Part shown: positions 21,116-32,570 of the stretch, one piece after another
Layout of the letters: each line of letters begins with the position of its first letter
Position numbering within the stretch: position 1 is the stretch's first letter
DNA from: Pararge aegeria
Taxonomy: Eukaryota > Arthropoda > Insecta > Lepidoptera > Nymphalidae
Length of the DNA stretch: 64,000 bases
Direction of reading: 5' to 3'
Assembly (NCBI RefSeq): GCF_905163445.1
Contig: NC_053189.1
Location: 10,806,001-10,870,000 of the forward strand
Notes under the pieces: model-generated
Told to the model about the DNA's origin: nothing
Databases searched by the model: none
What the model saw: the letters and a program-made list of their open reading frames with translations, nothing else
Made by a program: the position numbers and the translations under genes

Positions 21116-21489
21116 TTATTTCTGTATTATTTGTATTTGTATTAGCTGTTTATGTATTATTGTTATATATAGTAGATGTAGTTTATGTTATATATTTTTA
21201 AAATTGCACTATCCCGTTTCCATACTCCTGTTCTTCTTTCATTAAGGGTTGTCTGGAGGTGATCGCTTAAAGCGATAAGACCGCCTTTGCGCATTGTTAT
21301 TCTTCTTATATTTATGTTTTCAATTTATATTATAAATTGTGTGCAATAAAGAATTTATCTATCTATCTATCTAAATTGAATGCCACATCAAAAAACAAAA
21401 TCTAACGCAGACAAAGTCGCGGGCAACAGCTAGTAATTATATAACTTGCATGTTAGAGATGGACTTATTTTACATACTATTCGAAGTAG

Positions 21490-21615
21490 GTACTTACACA
21501 TCAAAATTGCAGAACCGACGGGATTCGAACTCTAATCTCTTTGGCCATCTCGGAGAGCTTAATTGCCAACTCAGCCACGTAACATACGTACGAACGTGCG
21601 GAGTAACATAGATTT
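21490..21615 (-). repeat. tRNA-headed SINE, minus strand
   Basis: On the minus strand the head reads GTGGCTGAGTTGGCAATTAA and a B box GAGTTCGAATCCCGTCGG follows about 45 bases later. The CATGTTAGAGATGGACTTAT body (plus strand, 21449-21468) has a counterpart near 47985 (CTAGAGATGGGCTTAGTTTA). It is not a real tRNA: I could not fold an anticodon arm or an acceptor stem. Confidence 0.6.
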
Positions 21616-23159
21616 GTATCAAAAATAATACTAAGATATCTTCCCAATAAGTAAGACTTTATTTCATTTTGTTGTACCAATCGACACAGAAGAAAATCCT
21701 TTGACACAAAATAGCGTAATATTGCAATTTCAGAGGCCCAATGGCTGAATATTCTAAACCGAAATTCAATTATAAGTTTGGGGTATGAGTGACCATCAGA
21801 TTAAGGGCAGACCCCAAGATCGAAATTAATTGGCTCATCCAGATATTGTGCTCAAGAACCCTCATCTCAAAGGATTTATGTAGCAAGGGACGACATACAA
21901 ATCTCTTTACCGAGAACTTGTTTTGAAAAGTGTTTAACATTTTCAAGTATGTAGGTCTAAGGATGACGATAAAAAATTCATATTATATCTTGTAATGGTA
22001 TTTCCAAAAAATACCAATGAATTATTTCTCATCTATTTAATTGGTATGCTGTCCTAATTTTAGAAGTTTTTAACATTATTGCCCAAACATATTTTTTTAC
22101 CAACAACCACCTGTATCTATCTCCCTTTAGTGAGTACAATAATTGTTTGCATACAGTAATTATTATTGCAAAATTATGTCTCAAAATACGTGAAAAAGGC
22201 AGATTTACTAAGTACAATTTCCTGTGATTTATATATATATATATATACGAGTATATATAACTATACTATATATATAATTAAAATAAGACTACCTATTTTG
22301 CTGCAGAATTGGACTGAACGTGAAGTACTTAAACTGGGCACGAATAAATATAAATGTTTATTAAATAAAAATAAAATCCTACACAAAATAATTCCCAAAT
22401 CACATAAAAAAATTTGAAGAAACTTTAATTTTAAAAAATATTTATTCCATATATCTCTTCGCTAATAAAACCAATTGGCAATAAGGTGAAATGTAGTCCA
22501 AAGACGCTGAGTCAATGAGTTTGATAAATGCCTATTTCAAGACGGCCAAGGATTCAGGTCCATGCTTTACATGACAGCTCACTACGTCTCGTAGACTGCA
22601 CTATTAATACGCCCCATAACAAATTCTGACTGCGTTTACTTGCCTGCATTGCATGTCTGGAATGCGAAATGGAGGGATTTGCACGGAAGAACCCACCGCA
22701 TTTTTAATTCACTGCACCAAGAATAGCATTTTAAAATATGTAATTAAGCTTTTTTATAAAACCTTTCAAAAAATGCTTTTTATATAGTACTTATAAAATG
22801 TACATAGTACTGTTAACGTAATTGTGCAATAATTGAAGGTTGGCACTGAGATCGAATATATCTTGAGTTGTTTTTAAATGATGATGAAATAAGTAAAAAT
22901 GTAATTATATAAAATGTTAAAACTTTAAAAGCAGCTGTTTCTAACTAAATAAATGGCGTCACAGAAAGTTTTTACATATGACCGTCATATAAAAACGTCG
23001 GAGCTCGGTCTACGAGCAAAACATCAGCTAGGAGGAAGATCATTCTATTGTTATGGTGGAGCGCATCACCATAGCACCCTTACACTTACTAGAACAACAA
23101 TCTCCCGAAATATCTATCTATTACCATAACGTTTTAATGCAATCTTCTTTTATATGTCA
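21616..23159. other. No gene; (TA)n at 22228-22275
   Basis: AT-rich sequence. A TA-rich microsatellite lies at 22228-22275. The short frames 22029-22217 (-) and 22166-22417 (+) are in low-complexity sequence and are not supported. Confidence 0.5.
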
Positions 23160-23378
23160 CTAGCAGTTAAACCGTGCATGGGTAACAAGGTATTGCAATA
23201 CCCGCAGGAATTTTTGGTTGCTGTTTAACCGGGATTAAAAGTTTTTCTATGTATCATATGTCTGTCTCCAGAAATCAAGCTATTAAAGTACCAAAATTCA
23301 CCTAGATCGGTGCAATATTTGAGCCAAACAAAATAAACAAACACAGACAATCTTTCGCATTTATAATATTAGTATTGA
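23160..23378 (-). mobile_element. Helitron-like element, decayed
   Basis: Starts with CTAG preceded by A on the plus strand, i.e. CTAG|T on the minus strand. It ends with CGCATTTATAATATTAGTAT, the reverse complement of the family's 5' end. The interior TCACCTAGATCGGTGCAATA and AACAAACACAGACAATCTTT fit the family. The GTCGCG hairpin is degraded. Confidence 0.6.
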
Positions 23379-25379
23379 TTAATATCCGCACGTAAAAAAT
23401 AAGACATAGGGTGCAATCATTAAAACGTCGAAATTCGAGAACCTTTTTCAAGCACTGGATTCACGGGTCAAGTAGCACATCTGTTGCCGATTCGCCTCTC
23501 GCCACTGACTGAATAATGGAATTAACGAGCTGGTTATGAACAAACGGCGTCTTCATTTTCAGTAGTACGTTTGTTCGCCCTTGCCCTATTTTACTGCCAC
23601 TCCGTTTCACGGAATGAAATAATGGACTCATTTGGAAGGTCTCCGTGGCGTCTTGGGAATATTATGAAGTTATGACGAGAACTTACTGAAAAGGGACTAC
23701 TTATTTCACTTAAATTTGATGTCTTTGATCAAAGATTGTGATCTTGATATTTTTTTTTTGGTAAATTTAATAAATTCTCCATTTAAAAGAATACCTTTAG
23801 AATACCGATATTGAATTGTAGAATTGTCTCTTTCATTAAATAAAACATTTTACCATTAAATTTGTTCAGAAGAAAATATTCCGCGAACTTTAACTCGTAA
23901 GGCATTAATTGTATCAAAAAAATTAAAGAGTTATCTGATCCAAGAGAGCGTAAAGCGAAAGATTTAGTGAGATGAAACACGATTGCCCTCTTTTAAGTGA
24001 TGTGGACAATCTAAAACTTTTATAATTGCCAGATTGTTTCAGGGCTCTATAATCAAGTAAAGAAACCCTCTGATGCCGTTGTCCGTCTTTATACACAATT
24101 ATAATTTTCTTTGCTCCGTTAAAAGTTAACTACAATCTCATAGAGTGATAAGTAATGGTGCAATCTATGATAGTAGCCGGCTTACATGTGAGGGGAAGGG
24201 CAGTTATATTCGCGACATCGTAGACCTATACTGTAACTCTAAATCTCTTGGCGATTCGATGGCGATCACCACCAGAGATGTCGTAAAAACATGTTGAGTC
24301 GCAGGTGAATAGGAACCAGAGAGTCACAAACGGTGTTCATCAGTCGTATGTAAGGTTAAACCTTATGTATGACTTAGGAGTATAACTCGAATGAAAAAAG
24401 AGGTACCTATCCCTCTACGCGATCGAACAACCTTTTCAAGCACTCGCACCGCCAACGTTCACCTCAAAAGCTTGTCTGGATTATTACTTAATTGTTGAGA
24501 GTAGAAAATGAGAACTGCTTTTCTTAGTCGTCTTCGTTTCAGAGTTAAATTGAAGCATTCAGAATGAAGTGAATAAAATATGGGTTAAAACAAGAGCTAA
24601 CATTTAGCACTTAATAAAATAAGTTTTATTATTGCTCTAAACTTGAAGAATTATATCATATCAAGAGCGTATTTATACATCGCGTGTTCATTTGATATTA
24701 TTTTTATAGACTTTAAGAAAATAAGAAATAAATTCATCCAATTACGACATATAATATACTATATACATTCATATAATATACTATATTCTAAGTTTTGTAC
24801 GATGACTGGGCATGAATAGACGTTTCTTGAGTTTTTTTATTGCGAAAAGTGTCCTCTGTCACCGTAATGGGATTGTTTTTGGGGTAACACGAAGGGCCTC
24901 TACATTTCAATCCAATAAGGCGGATAGTTTGATAAATAATTCAGAAAGTTGTAACATGTAAGTGGCACTTCTGTATAACGACCGCCCTGAGACAAAAATC
25001 TGCTCGCACCGCTGCAAAGGGAAATCCGAGGGAGTTTTATTCGTCATGAATTTAATTTCTTTATTGTTATCTTTATATCTCATGTGGTTAGATATGTTTT
25101 ATGCTGTATATAGTTACTTCATAATACTTATAAGATATTTTTTTATAACTTTTTAGTTGACTTTAATGTAGTTTACAGTTCCAGTCCGGTGCAAGGACGT
25201 TTTGCGAAATTCGGACTTGGCCATGATGTTATACCTACCGTCGCTATAGGAAAGCTCGTCAAAAATACCTTAGGTTTAATTTTCATATTCCGAGATTGTT
25301 ATTCAGTTATTAGTGGTTTTCTTATACAATTATATTTTTACCTTAAAGCAATTTATACCTTTTGTTAATTTAAAGAATT
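23379..25379. other. No gene recognised
   Basis: About 2 kb of sequence with no recognised repeat. The frames at 23783-23980 (-), 24962-25156 (+) and 25313-25504 (+) lack known motifs. The last overlaps the SINE-C remnant that follows. Confidence 0.5.
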
Positions 25380-25570
25380 ACGAGAATATCACTTGCTATA
25401 ACTGTGAAGGAAAACATCGTGAGGAAACCAACATATCTAATTTTCCACAATATTCTCAGAGGCGTGTGATGTCTACCAATGTGCACGTGGCTATCAGGCC
25501 TTGAAAGACTTAAGCCTTTCTCATTCTCAGAGGACACCGGTGGCCTGGTGGGCCGGTAATGAGTTGTTAA
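25380..25570 (+). repeat. SINE-C fragment, 3' body
   Basis: CTGTGAAGGAAAACATCGTG, AGGAAACCAACATATCTAAT, TCCACAATATTCTCAGAGGC and GGGCCGGTAATGAGTTGTTA follow SINE-C order on the plus strand. The tRNA-like head is missing. Confidence 0.7.
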
Positions 25571-25882
25571 TGACTATGTTCATGCTATCACTGCATGCTA
25601 ACAGTCCAGTGCATACTAACTGAATGCAGGCTATATGGTATAAGAGCTTTTAAAATTCAGACTTGTCAACGTCAGTAAGTATCGCCTTGATAGTTTGTGG
25701 TATACATTTCTTTGTTCTGGTGGGACGATTCAGCTGAGGCTAGTTAACCCTACAGAAAACGACGTGCCGCGTAGAAACCGTAGGGTTATATAGCCGCAAT
25801 ACCTCTAACAGTGTAGTCCGCATCTTAGACTGCATCATCAATTATGATCAGGTGAGATTGCAATCAAAGGCTTGTTGTGGGA

Positions 25883-27460
25883 TTTCATAAAAAAAGTCCA
25901 GAATGCACGCTGTTCAAGGAAGAACCTCACAACACAGAAACTTAGACGGAGGTTTTATTTTGTATCACCATCATTTTAGACACTAACTAGGAACTTAGGT
26001 AATAAGGTAATTTTTGTAATCTATAGGATGTTCCTTTAAACTCATATGTATAATAATAATTTTAACTAATTATGTTGACCATTTCGCATTATCCAGCTCC
26101 AGTATACCTATCTTTCATAAAAAAGTCCAGAACGCACCCTGTCCAAGGAAGAAGCTCACAATAAACTTTGCCGGAGGTTTTTTATGTATCACCATCATTC
26201 TAGACACTAACTAGGAACTTAGGTAATAAGGTAATTTTTGTAATCTATAGGATGTTCCTCTAAACTTATATGAATAATAATAATTTTAACTAATTACGTT
26301 GAACATTTCGCACTATCCAGCTCCAGTATACTTATCTTTCATAAAAAAGTCCAGAACGCACCCTGTCCAAGGAAGAAACTCACAATAAACTTTGCCGGAG
26401 GTTTTTTATGTATCACCATCATTCTAGACACTAACTAGGAACTTAGGTAATAAGGTAATTTTTGTAATCTATAGGAAGTTCCTATAAACTTATATGTATA
26501 ATAATAATTTTAACTAATTATGTTGACCATTTCGCATTATCCAGGTCCAAAATATCTTTCATAAAAAAAGTCACGAACGCACCCTGCCCAAGGAAAAAGC
26601 TCACAATAAACTTTGCCGAAGGTTTTTTGTGTATCACCATCATTCTAGACACTAACTAGGAACTTAGGTAATAAGGTAATTTTTGTAATCTATAGGATGT
26701 TCCTCTAAACTTATATGAATAATAATAATTTTAACTAATTACGTTGAACATTTCGCACTATCCAGCTCCAGTATACTTATCTTTCATAAAAAAGTCCAGA
26801 ACGCACCCTGTCCAAGGAAGAAACTCACAATAAACTTTGCCGGAGGTTTTTTATGTATCACCATCATTCTAGACACTAACTAGGAACTTAGGTAATAAGG
26901 TAATTTTTGTAATCTATAGGATGTTCCTATAAACTTATATGTATAATAATAATTTTAACTAATTATGTTGACCATTTCGCATTATCCAGGTCCAAAATAT
27001 CTTTCATAAAAAAGTCCAGAACGCACCCTGCCCAAGGAAAAAGCTCACAATAAACTTTGCCGAAGGTTTTTTGTGTATCACCATCATTCTAGACACTAAC
27101 TAGGAACTTAGGTAATAAGGTAATTTTTTAAATCTATAGTTTATTCCTTTAAACTTATATGTATAATAATAATTTTAACTAACTATGTTGACCATTTCGC
27201 ATTATCCAGGTCCAGTACATCTTTCATAAAAAAAGTCCAGAACGCACCCTGTCCAAGGAAGAAGCTAGCAGAAGAAGAATAAACTTTGCCGGAGGTTTTT
27301 ATGTATCACAATCATACTTGACACAAACTAGGCACTTAATAGGTAATAAGGTAATTTTTGTAATCTATAGGATGTTCCTTTAAACTTATATGTATAATAA
27401 TAATTTTAACTAATAATTTTATTATTATGTTGACCATTTCGCATTACTCAGGTCCATTAT
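25883..27460. repeat. Tandem array, 7 units of ~220-230 bp, with dimeric higher-order pattern
   Basis: Unit starts (TTTCATAAAAAA) are at 25883, 26113, 26337, 26557, 26782, 27002 and 27222, a spacing of 220-230 bp. Every unit has CACCATCAT, the block ACTAGG.ACTTA.GTAATAA and TAATAATAATTTTAACTAA. Units 3 and 5 are nearly identical. Units 4 and 6 share CCGAAGGTTTTTTGTG, while units 2 and 4 share ATGAATAATA and the CTCCAGTATACTTAT end. This shows that a two-unit block of ~445 bp was duplicated after the units had diverged. The outer units are the most diverged. No coding or transposon end is visible. Confidence 0.9.
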
Positions 27461-27622
27461 ATCCAGTGCTTATTCGCGATCGGTGATTTAGATATTCCAT
27501 CAGTCTTATAAATTATGAATGAAAGGCAACGCGTCCCCTTTCACGAATGGGTCGTAATAATCTCACCTTCACGGTATCGATGGAGACCTATGGCTATGAA
27601 AGCTTATTCATAATGCAATAGG

Positions 27623-27652
27623 CGTCTCTAGGTATGAAAATACCTAGAGACG
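27623..27652. repeat. Perfect 13-bp hairpin with GAAA loop
   Basis: CGTCTCTAGGTAT (27623-27635), loop GAAA, then ATACCTAGAGACG (27640-27652). The loop is a GNRA tetraloop if transcribed. It lies just downstream of the tandem array. Confidence 0.8.
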
Positions 27653-27894
27653 ACTGTTTAATATCGCCTTTTTTTCTCGAGGAAGGTAGTCTAGTTTTTT
27701 CTTATTATGGTTTTAAATTAATCAAAGCTGCTTTTATTCAATTTGTAAAAATGTATTTTTGATGAATAAAATAAAACGAAAAGTTTAGAACGTCAGCCTA
27801 CCTTTTGCGGGGACCGCGTTGGATTCCGCGTTGGCACCTGATACATTTCGGAGTTATGTGCGTTTTTATTTTAAAAAATTTAAATAAAACTTCG

Positions 27895-28095
27895 CTTTAA
27901 CAGTGGAGAAAACCATCGTTAGGTAACCTGCAAGCCTGAGAATTCTCCATAATGTTGCCAAAGGTGTATGAAGTCCACCAATCCGCACTTAGCTAGCGTA
28001 AAAGACAATGACTTAAACCCAAGAAGTGTTTCTGAGAAAAAACCCCTTCCCTTAAGTAAGCCGGTAATGGGTCATAATGATGATGATGAATAATT
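27895..28095 (+). repeat. SINE-C remnant
   Basis: CAGTGGAGAAAACCATCGTT, GAGAATTCTCCATAATGTTG, CACCAATCCGCACTTAGCTA and GGTAATGGGTCATAATGATG preserve SINE-C order with a GATGATGATG tail. The head is decayed. Confidence 0.65.
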
Positions 28096-29711
28096 AAAAT
28101 TTACTTTGCATGGAATGTATCGCTTTACCGATCTATTTGTATTAAAACCAATCGAATAGTCTACGCTTTGATTTATTAAGCGTCATAGTTTAGCCTAAAA
28201 GTCCACGGGTAGCTTATTATACAGTTTTATACTCATGCCAAAGTTTACTCTTAATAAGTAGTTATTATAGAATAACTTTATTACTTTTATTAAGGAGCAA
28301 TATATATTCCGGGTGGGTAGTTCAGTGACCTGTGAAACCGACAATGTAATTGTTCGAAATGCTTCCCGATTGGCTGGCAGGTGCTCTCTATTGCCTAAAT
28401 AACAGTTTTAGCAACAATTACAATGACCGCAATGTGAAAATCACATGTTCGGGGTTTTGGTTTATTTTGTTAATAGTTTAGGATTGTAAGAAATATGCTT
28501 TGCATACCGTTAAGCACGATCTTTATGAGTCTTATGACACTAGGCTGACTTCTCGATCTTTTTCCGCTGGGATTTATTTTGGGAAAATAGAATACAAATG
28601 TTCTTCTTTTTTGGGTTAATGGCTTTTGGTAATGCCTGAACGGAGCAACATTACACAAAACACAAACTATCGGCGTTTTCTTAGCCTTAGGTCTGTGGTT
28701 CAAACATATTATTATGTAATCTGGGTTATGTTTTAGTAATTATGTAACCTGAGTTACACATTGTTATATTTATATCCTCGTTGAAAGATAATTTTAGGTA
28801 TACTGGCCAGAAAGAAAACGAGTCTTTTTAAGACATGAAGTGTTTATATCCTCTTTGCTCTTTGTTTTGTCTCTACAGTGCAACTCAACAGCGCTGACAA
28901 ATAGTATTAAATCAATGCTAACGTTATCTACGAAACGTTCTTGAAGCCGCCATAACATTATTGTAAGAACCATGCTTCGCATACTCAGATAATTGTAAGA
29001 CTAATTTGCATACCTTCCGCAAAGCAAGCTGGTTACGAGTTTCATATATGTGAAAAAATTACATTTGGTGGAAAAATCTTGTGAAGCAAATTGTCACCTA
29101 TACGGCATATAATTTTAGAATTTACAGGCCACAATTAAAATGCACAGCCACGTAGAAATTATATTCTATTCGCGTTGAGCCTCATTTACAACTGTTTATA
29201 TACTCTTTGCTCTTGACTTTCTGGCTATCGTACACCTACGAAGGTGATCTTAAAGCCGTAATTTGTACTTAATGCTCTGTTTCAAAGAGGGGAGGCTTTT
29301 ATTAGAAAAATAACTACACACAAAAGTACCCTTACGAGCCCAGGCTGAGATTCTATCAATTCTATACATTTTTAACGCGGGGTCCTGTGTCACACCTTGC
29401 GCCTATCCGTTACATCTCCACGATAAATACAGGAATTGGTTATATATTATGTATAAGCTTACCTACTAATAAATACACTATGTACTGGCGCGAGCTACTA
29501 TAGGTAATATTTTGAGAAATTAAAAACAAAATAAGCGTTTGTAAACTCACATATTATGATTCAATTAAGTAAATAAAGTAGACCTGAAACTTCGATATTC
29601 AAACTATACCTTAAAATTCCATTTTAATGAACAAATATTAAAAGAACAAATCTCCCAACGATTTAAGAAAAAAAAAAATGTTTTTAAAAACAGATTGCTT
29701 GATTTACTTTT
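28096..29711. other. No gene recognised
   Basis: The minus frames 28470-28703 and 28794-28982 have no motif that I recognise. No repeat was identified with confidence. Confidence 0.5.
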
Positions 29712-29830
29712 TAGCGTTCCGGTACGATGGCGCTTGGAAAAAGATTAGGTGTAAAAAATAACTGCCACCTGACAGGTACCATATTATACTGCTTGATGAA
29801 TAGGTATTTGGAAACTATTGCCGTCGCGCT
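29712..29830 (+). repeat. SINE-A middle fragment (weak)
   Basis: TAGCGTTCCGGTACGATGGC matches the middle of SINE-A (compare the reverse form at 16000-16025). Flanks are too diverged to extend. Confidence 0.45.
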
Positions 29831-30059
29831 GAGCCTATCTTGCCCCGTAGAGTGCGATGACAGATGTAGCGCGGACCGATTTTACTAATAGAAATTGGAC
29901 GAGATTGACGTTTCGTATTCTGATCGAAAACTAAGCTGATTCAATTACTTTTACTATGCAAATTTTTAGAAAGATTTCGTCTTGGTTTCTCTTTCTTTAT
30001 TTTGTGTAATTTAATTTTCATAGTTGTCCTTGAGTCATCTGAACATGGCGGAAACATGT

Positions 30060-30130
30060 CGGCCTATACTTTCCCCTTAACACATGAGACTGCAGTCAAG
30101 GGCTAACTTGTAGACGAGTTTTTTTTATCA
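30060..30130 (+). repeat. SINE-A tail fragment
   Basis: GACTGCAGTCAAGGGCTAAC and TTGTAGACGAGTTTTTTTTA match the 3' end of SINE-A as in 49900-49950. Confidence 0.55.
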
Positions 30131-30164
30131 CCATCTCACAGTACAATTAATATTTAGCTTTGAA

Positions 30165-30215
30165 TTTAAAGCAATTCATTCCGCGCGCATTCTTAAAGTC
30201 GCGGGCACAAGCTAG
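30165..30215 (+). mobile_element. Helitron 3' end
   Basis: AAAGTCGCGGGCACAAGCTAG followed by T (CTAG at 30212-30215) is the family's 3' terminus. I cannot place a matching 5' end upstream. Confidence 0.55.
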
Positions 30216-30639
30216 TCGTTAATATTATAATAGGATTTTTCTATAAGATTACGTTTTATATAAACTCTGAATTAATTGAGAGACATCTCAACGATTTTTC
30301 CTAGATGGTTTATGGCTATCTATTTTTTGAATTCCAACATTCCTTCATTTTTTTATTGCTGTTTTACTTTTATGAACATTTATCCCGCTAATAAAAACAA
30401 AAGATAAGCATTTTCTCTTGATTCTTTTGTTTTCATGGATTTCAACAGAGTGTATTAAACGGATTATGGTTTTTTACATTCAGCTAAGAATCTACTCACG
30501 GTAGTGGAGAACGGCTGGACCAATTGGGCTTTTTTTTTTATCTTCAGAATTGTAAGGAGAAAGTTTTGTATGTAAGAAAATTTTAAAAAATCCCGATAAA
30601 AATATAAAAATTTCGATGATAATCGAAGAATTCCCATCT
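30216..30639. other. No gene; leader-like sequence of a Helitron-type repeat
   Basis: GAGAACGGCTGGACCAATTG near 30508-30527 resembles the CGGCTGGACCGATT leaders common in lepidopteran dispersed repeats. It is not enough for a call. Confidence 0.4.
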
Positions 30640-31440
30640 ATATAGTCACTCACCACGAAATCTCGGGAACCATAAGACTTAGAAACGTGAAACTTGGTAG
30701 GAATATAACTTTTGCTATGTCAGCTATGAATAGATTTTAAGAAATTCATTCCCCAAAGGGGATTGCGGGGGCGTTAACAATGAACAATTCCCGTTTTTAA
30801 ACTATAGCTCCTATAGACTTCAAATTTGGTAGGAATCTTCTGTAAGAGGTGTAGAAATAGGCTATGAACGAATTTTACGATAGCTCACCCCACAGGGGGT
30901 TACGGGGGTGGGTATTAACAATTAATATTTTTAATTTTCCAGCTAAAGCTCCTACAAGCTCCAAATTTTGTAGGAATTTTCTATAAGTGATGTAAAAATG
31001 ATTTATGAACAAATTTTACGATATCCCACCCCAAAGAAGATTGCGGGGGCGTTAACAATAAAAATTTTCAATTTCCAAGCGATAGCTCCTATAGACTCCA
31101 AATTTAGTGAGAGTATTCTATATGTAATATAAAAATGATCTTCGAGCGGATTTTACAATGAATCACCTCCAATAAGGTTCGCGGGGGTGGGTGTTAACAA
31201 TAAAAAATTTCAATTTCGAAATATAGCTTCTAAAAATTCTAAATATGGTAGGAATCTTTTATTATTAACATAAAGAACATCTCAAAATGGATTTCAATAA
31301 AGTCTACTTCCGACAGGAATTGCGGGGGTGGGTGTTAAAATCTAAAATTTTTATTTCTAACCTGTAACTTCTACAGACTCCAAATTTGGTGGGGATCTTC
31401 GTGTATGTAGGGATATTCGTGTATTTCCTTACAACCATCG
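30640..31440. repeat. Tandem array, ~5-6 units of ~139 bp, diverged
   Basis: A G-rich GCGGGGG(C/T)G core followed by GTTAACAAT-like sequence recurs at about 30765, 30903, 31043, 31181 and 31322, a spacing of 138-141 bp. Each unit also carries TAGCTCCTATAGACT-, CAAATTTGGTAGGAATCTT- and GAACGAATTTTACGAT-like blocks in the same order. Units differ by many substitutions, so the array is older than the one at 26 kb. No frame is open through it. Confidence 0.85.
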
Positions 31441-32003
31441 TCTTTTTGGCAGCGGAGAAAAAGTCATTGAGAGGTTTCAAAAACTTAACTTTACATGTAG
31501 CTATCCAATCAACGGACTAAGAATTTTACATTCATTTTACTTTAGCAGACTACATAACCGACGAATACTTTTATTGCGGGATCGCGGAAATGTAACAGAT
31601 TAAAATGAATGCATTTTCCAAGCACATGAGATGTGGAAAAGAAATTTAGTTACTTATTCCAATAGAATTCATAAAAAACATGCACAATTAATTTTCTATA
31701 AAAAATTGATGTCACGGAGAAAATATTAGTTAACAGAAAATTCGTCGCACTTGAACCTAGACAGATTTCAACTTCATATATGAGACTTGCAATGACTTTA
31801 ACTTAAACTTTCAATGCTCATTTCAAATTTTTTTCTTCATGTCAATTATTATTAATTTTTGGAAGAAAGGCACGGAAATGTTATGATTGCACATTGAAAG
31901 TTACAATGAATATTAGTGAGAAAATCACCTGGATGAAAGATACAGGCTAAATCGATGGAATTTGGAATTTGGGTAAGTCTAAACAATATCGATGCTTACA
32001 GTT
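31441..32003. other. No gene recognised
   Basis: No frame or repeat that I can identify. Confidence 0.5.
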
Positions 32004-32570
32004 CTATCCGCGGGGCCTATTTATGTTCATACAAAAATAAAAAAAAAGGAGAATAATATAAATATGAAAAAAATAAATAAAAATGAAACATAAAATGTAA
32101 TTTATTTCCTTTTTCAATTCGCCCAGGCTGGAAACGGCTAGTTTGTTATAAAACGATATACAACTTCTCTTAAATGAATTTATAATTTTATGCGGCCTAT
32201 TCAACTATTGCTGTGTACATTTATTTTTACTTCTAATATTATTATTGTTACAGTTCACTTTTTTTTCATATTTAATTTCGTCATATTTTTATGTACATAA
32301 ATCAATTTTCCAAATATGTATTGATAATGAACCGTCATAATTTTAGCTTCTTTAAATTTATCTATTAAAGGCTCTCTGGTGCTCATTTTATATATTGCAC
32401 GAAGAGCCCTCTTGTGCTATACAAAAATAGAATCAATATCAACAGCATTACTCCATAATAATATGCCATAGTACATAATGCTGTCAAAGTAACTAAAATA
32501 CATAAGCCTGGTATCTGTCATACGGCGTATCTTTTTAACCGCTATAGGTAAGTTAAGTGGTTGACTCTGT
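32004..32570 (-). pseudogene. J1-related LINE reverse transcriptase, C-terminal, heavily decayed
   Basis: On the minus strand from about 32560 downward one reads RMTDTRLMYFSYFDSIMYYG, ILLWSNAVDIDSIF, HKRALRAIYKMSTRE, then DKFKEAKIMTVHYQYIF. Further on comes an RPHKI..SFKRSCISFYNKLA segment. It is collinear with the J1 frame at 8164-8697 (YFAYFHSVMSYEILLWG, QKRAVRSIYKLKSRES, FKEIGILTVASQYIY, TRNGHKL, IRFYNMIP). Stops and a frameshift interrupt it. It looks like a different, older family of the same clade. Confidence 0.75.

Larger units (their letters stand above)
20908..21374 (+). repeat. LINE 3' end nested in Helitron
   Basis: Contains a coding tail (20911-21012), an AT-rich 3' UTR with a (TA)n run, AGCGATAAGACCGCCTTTGC, TTGTGTGCAATAAAG, and a (TATC)n 3' end at about 21355-21374. 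Helitron sequence lies on both sides, so this LINE arrived later. Confidence 0.8.
20528..21433 (+). mobile_element. Helitron interrupted by a LINE insertion
   Basis: The 5' end TCCCTACTAATAATTATAAA follows ATCCCTA repeats. The 3' end GTCGCGGGCAACAGCTAG is followed by T. Just before the end a GCAGAC...GTCGC stem sits about 9 bases from CTAG, as expected of Helitrons. The internal AAGGCTTAGCGATACTGAAT block matches the 295-bp Helitrons at 48.7 and 57.6 kb. About 465 bp in the middle (20908-21374) is a LINE. Removing it leaves an element of about 440 bp. Confidence 0.8.

Noticed and set aside
21500..21590. Possible tRNA gene on the minus strand
   Set aside because: A and B boxes are present, but no acceptor stem or anticodon arm can be folded. 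It continues into a SINE body.
25883..27460. CRISPR-like direct repeats
   Set aside because: The repeated unit is ~220 bp with no unique spacers, and the DNA is eukaryotic. It is a simple tandem array.
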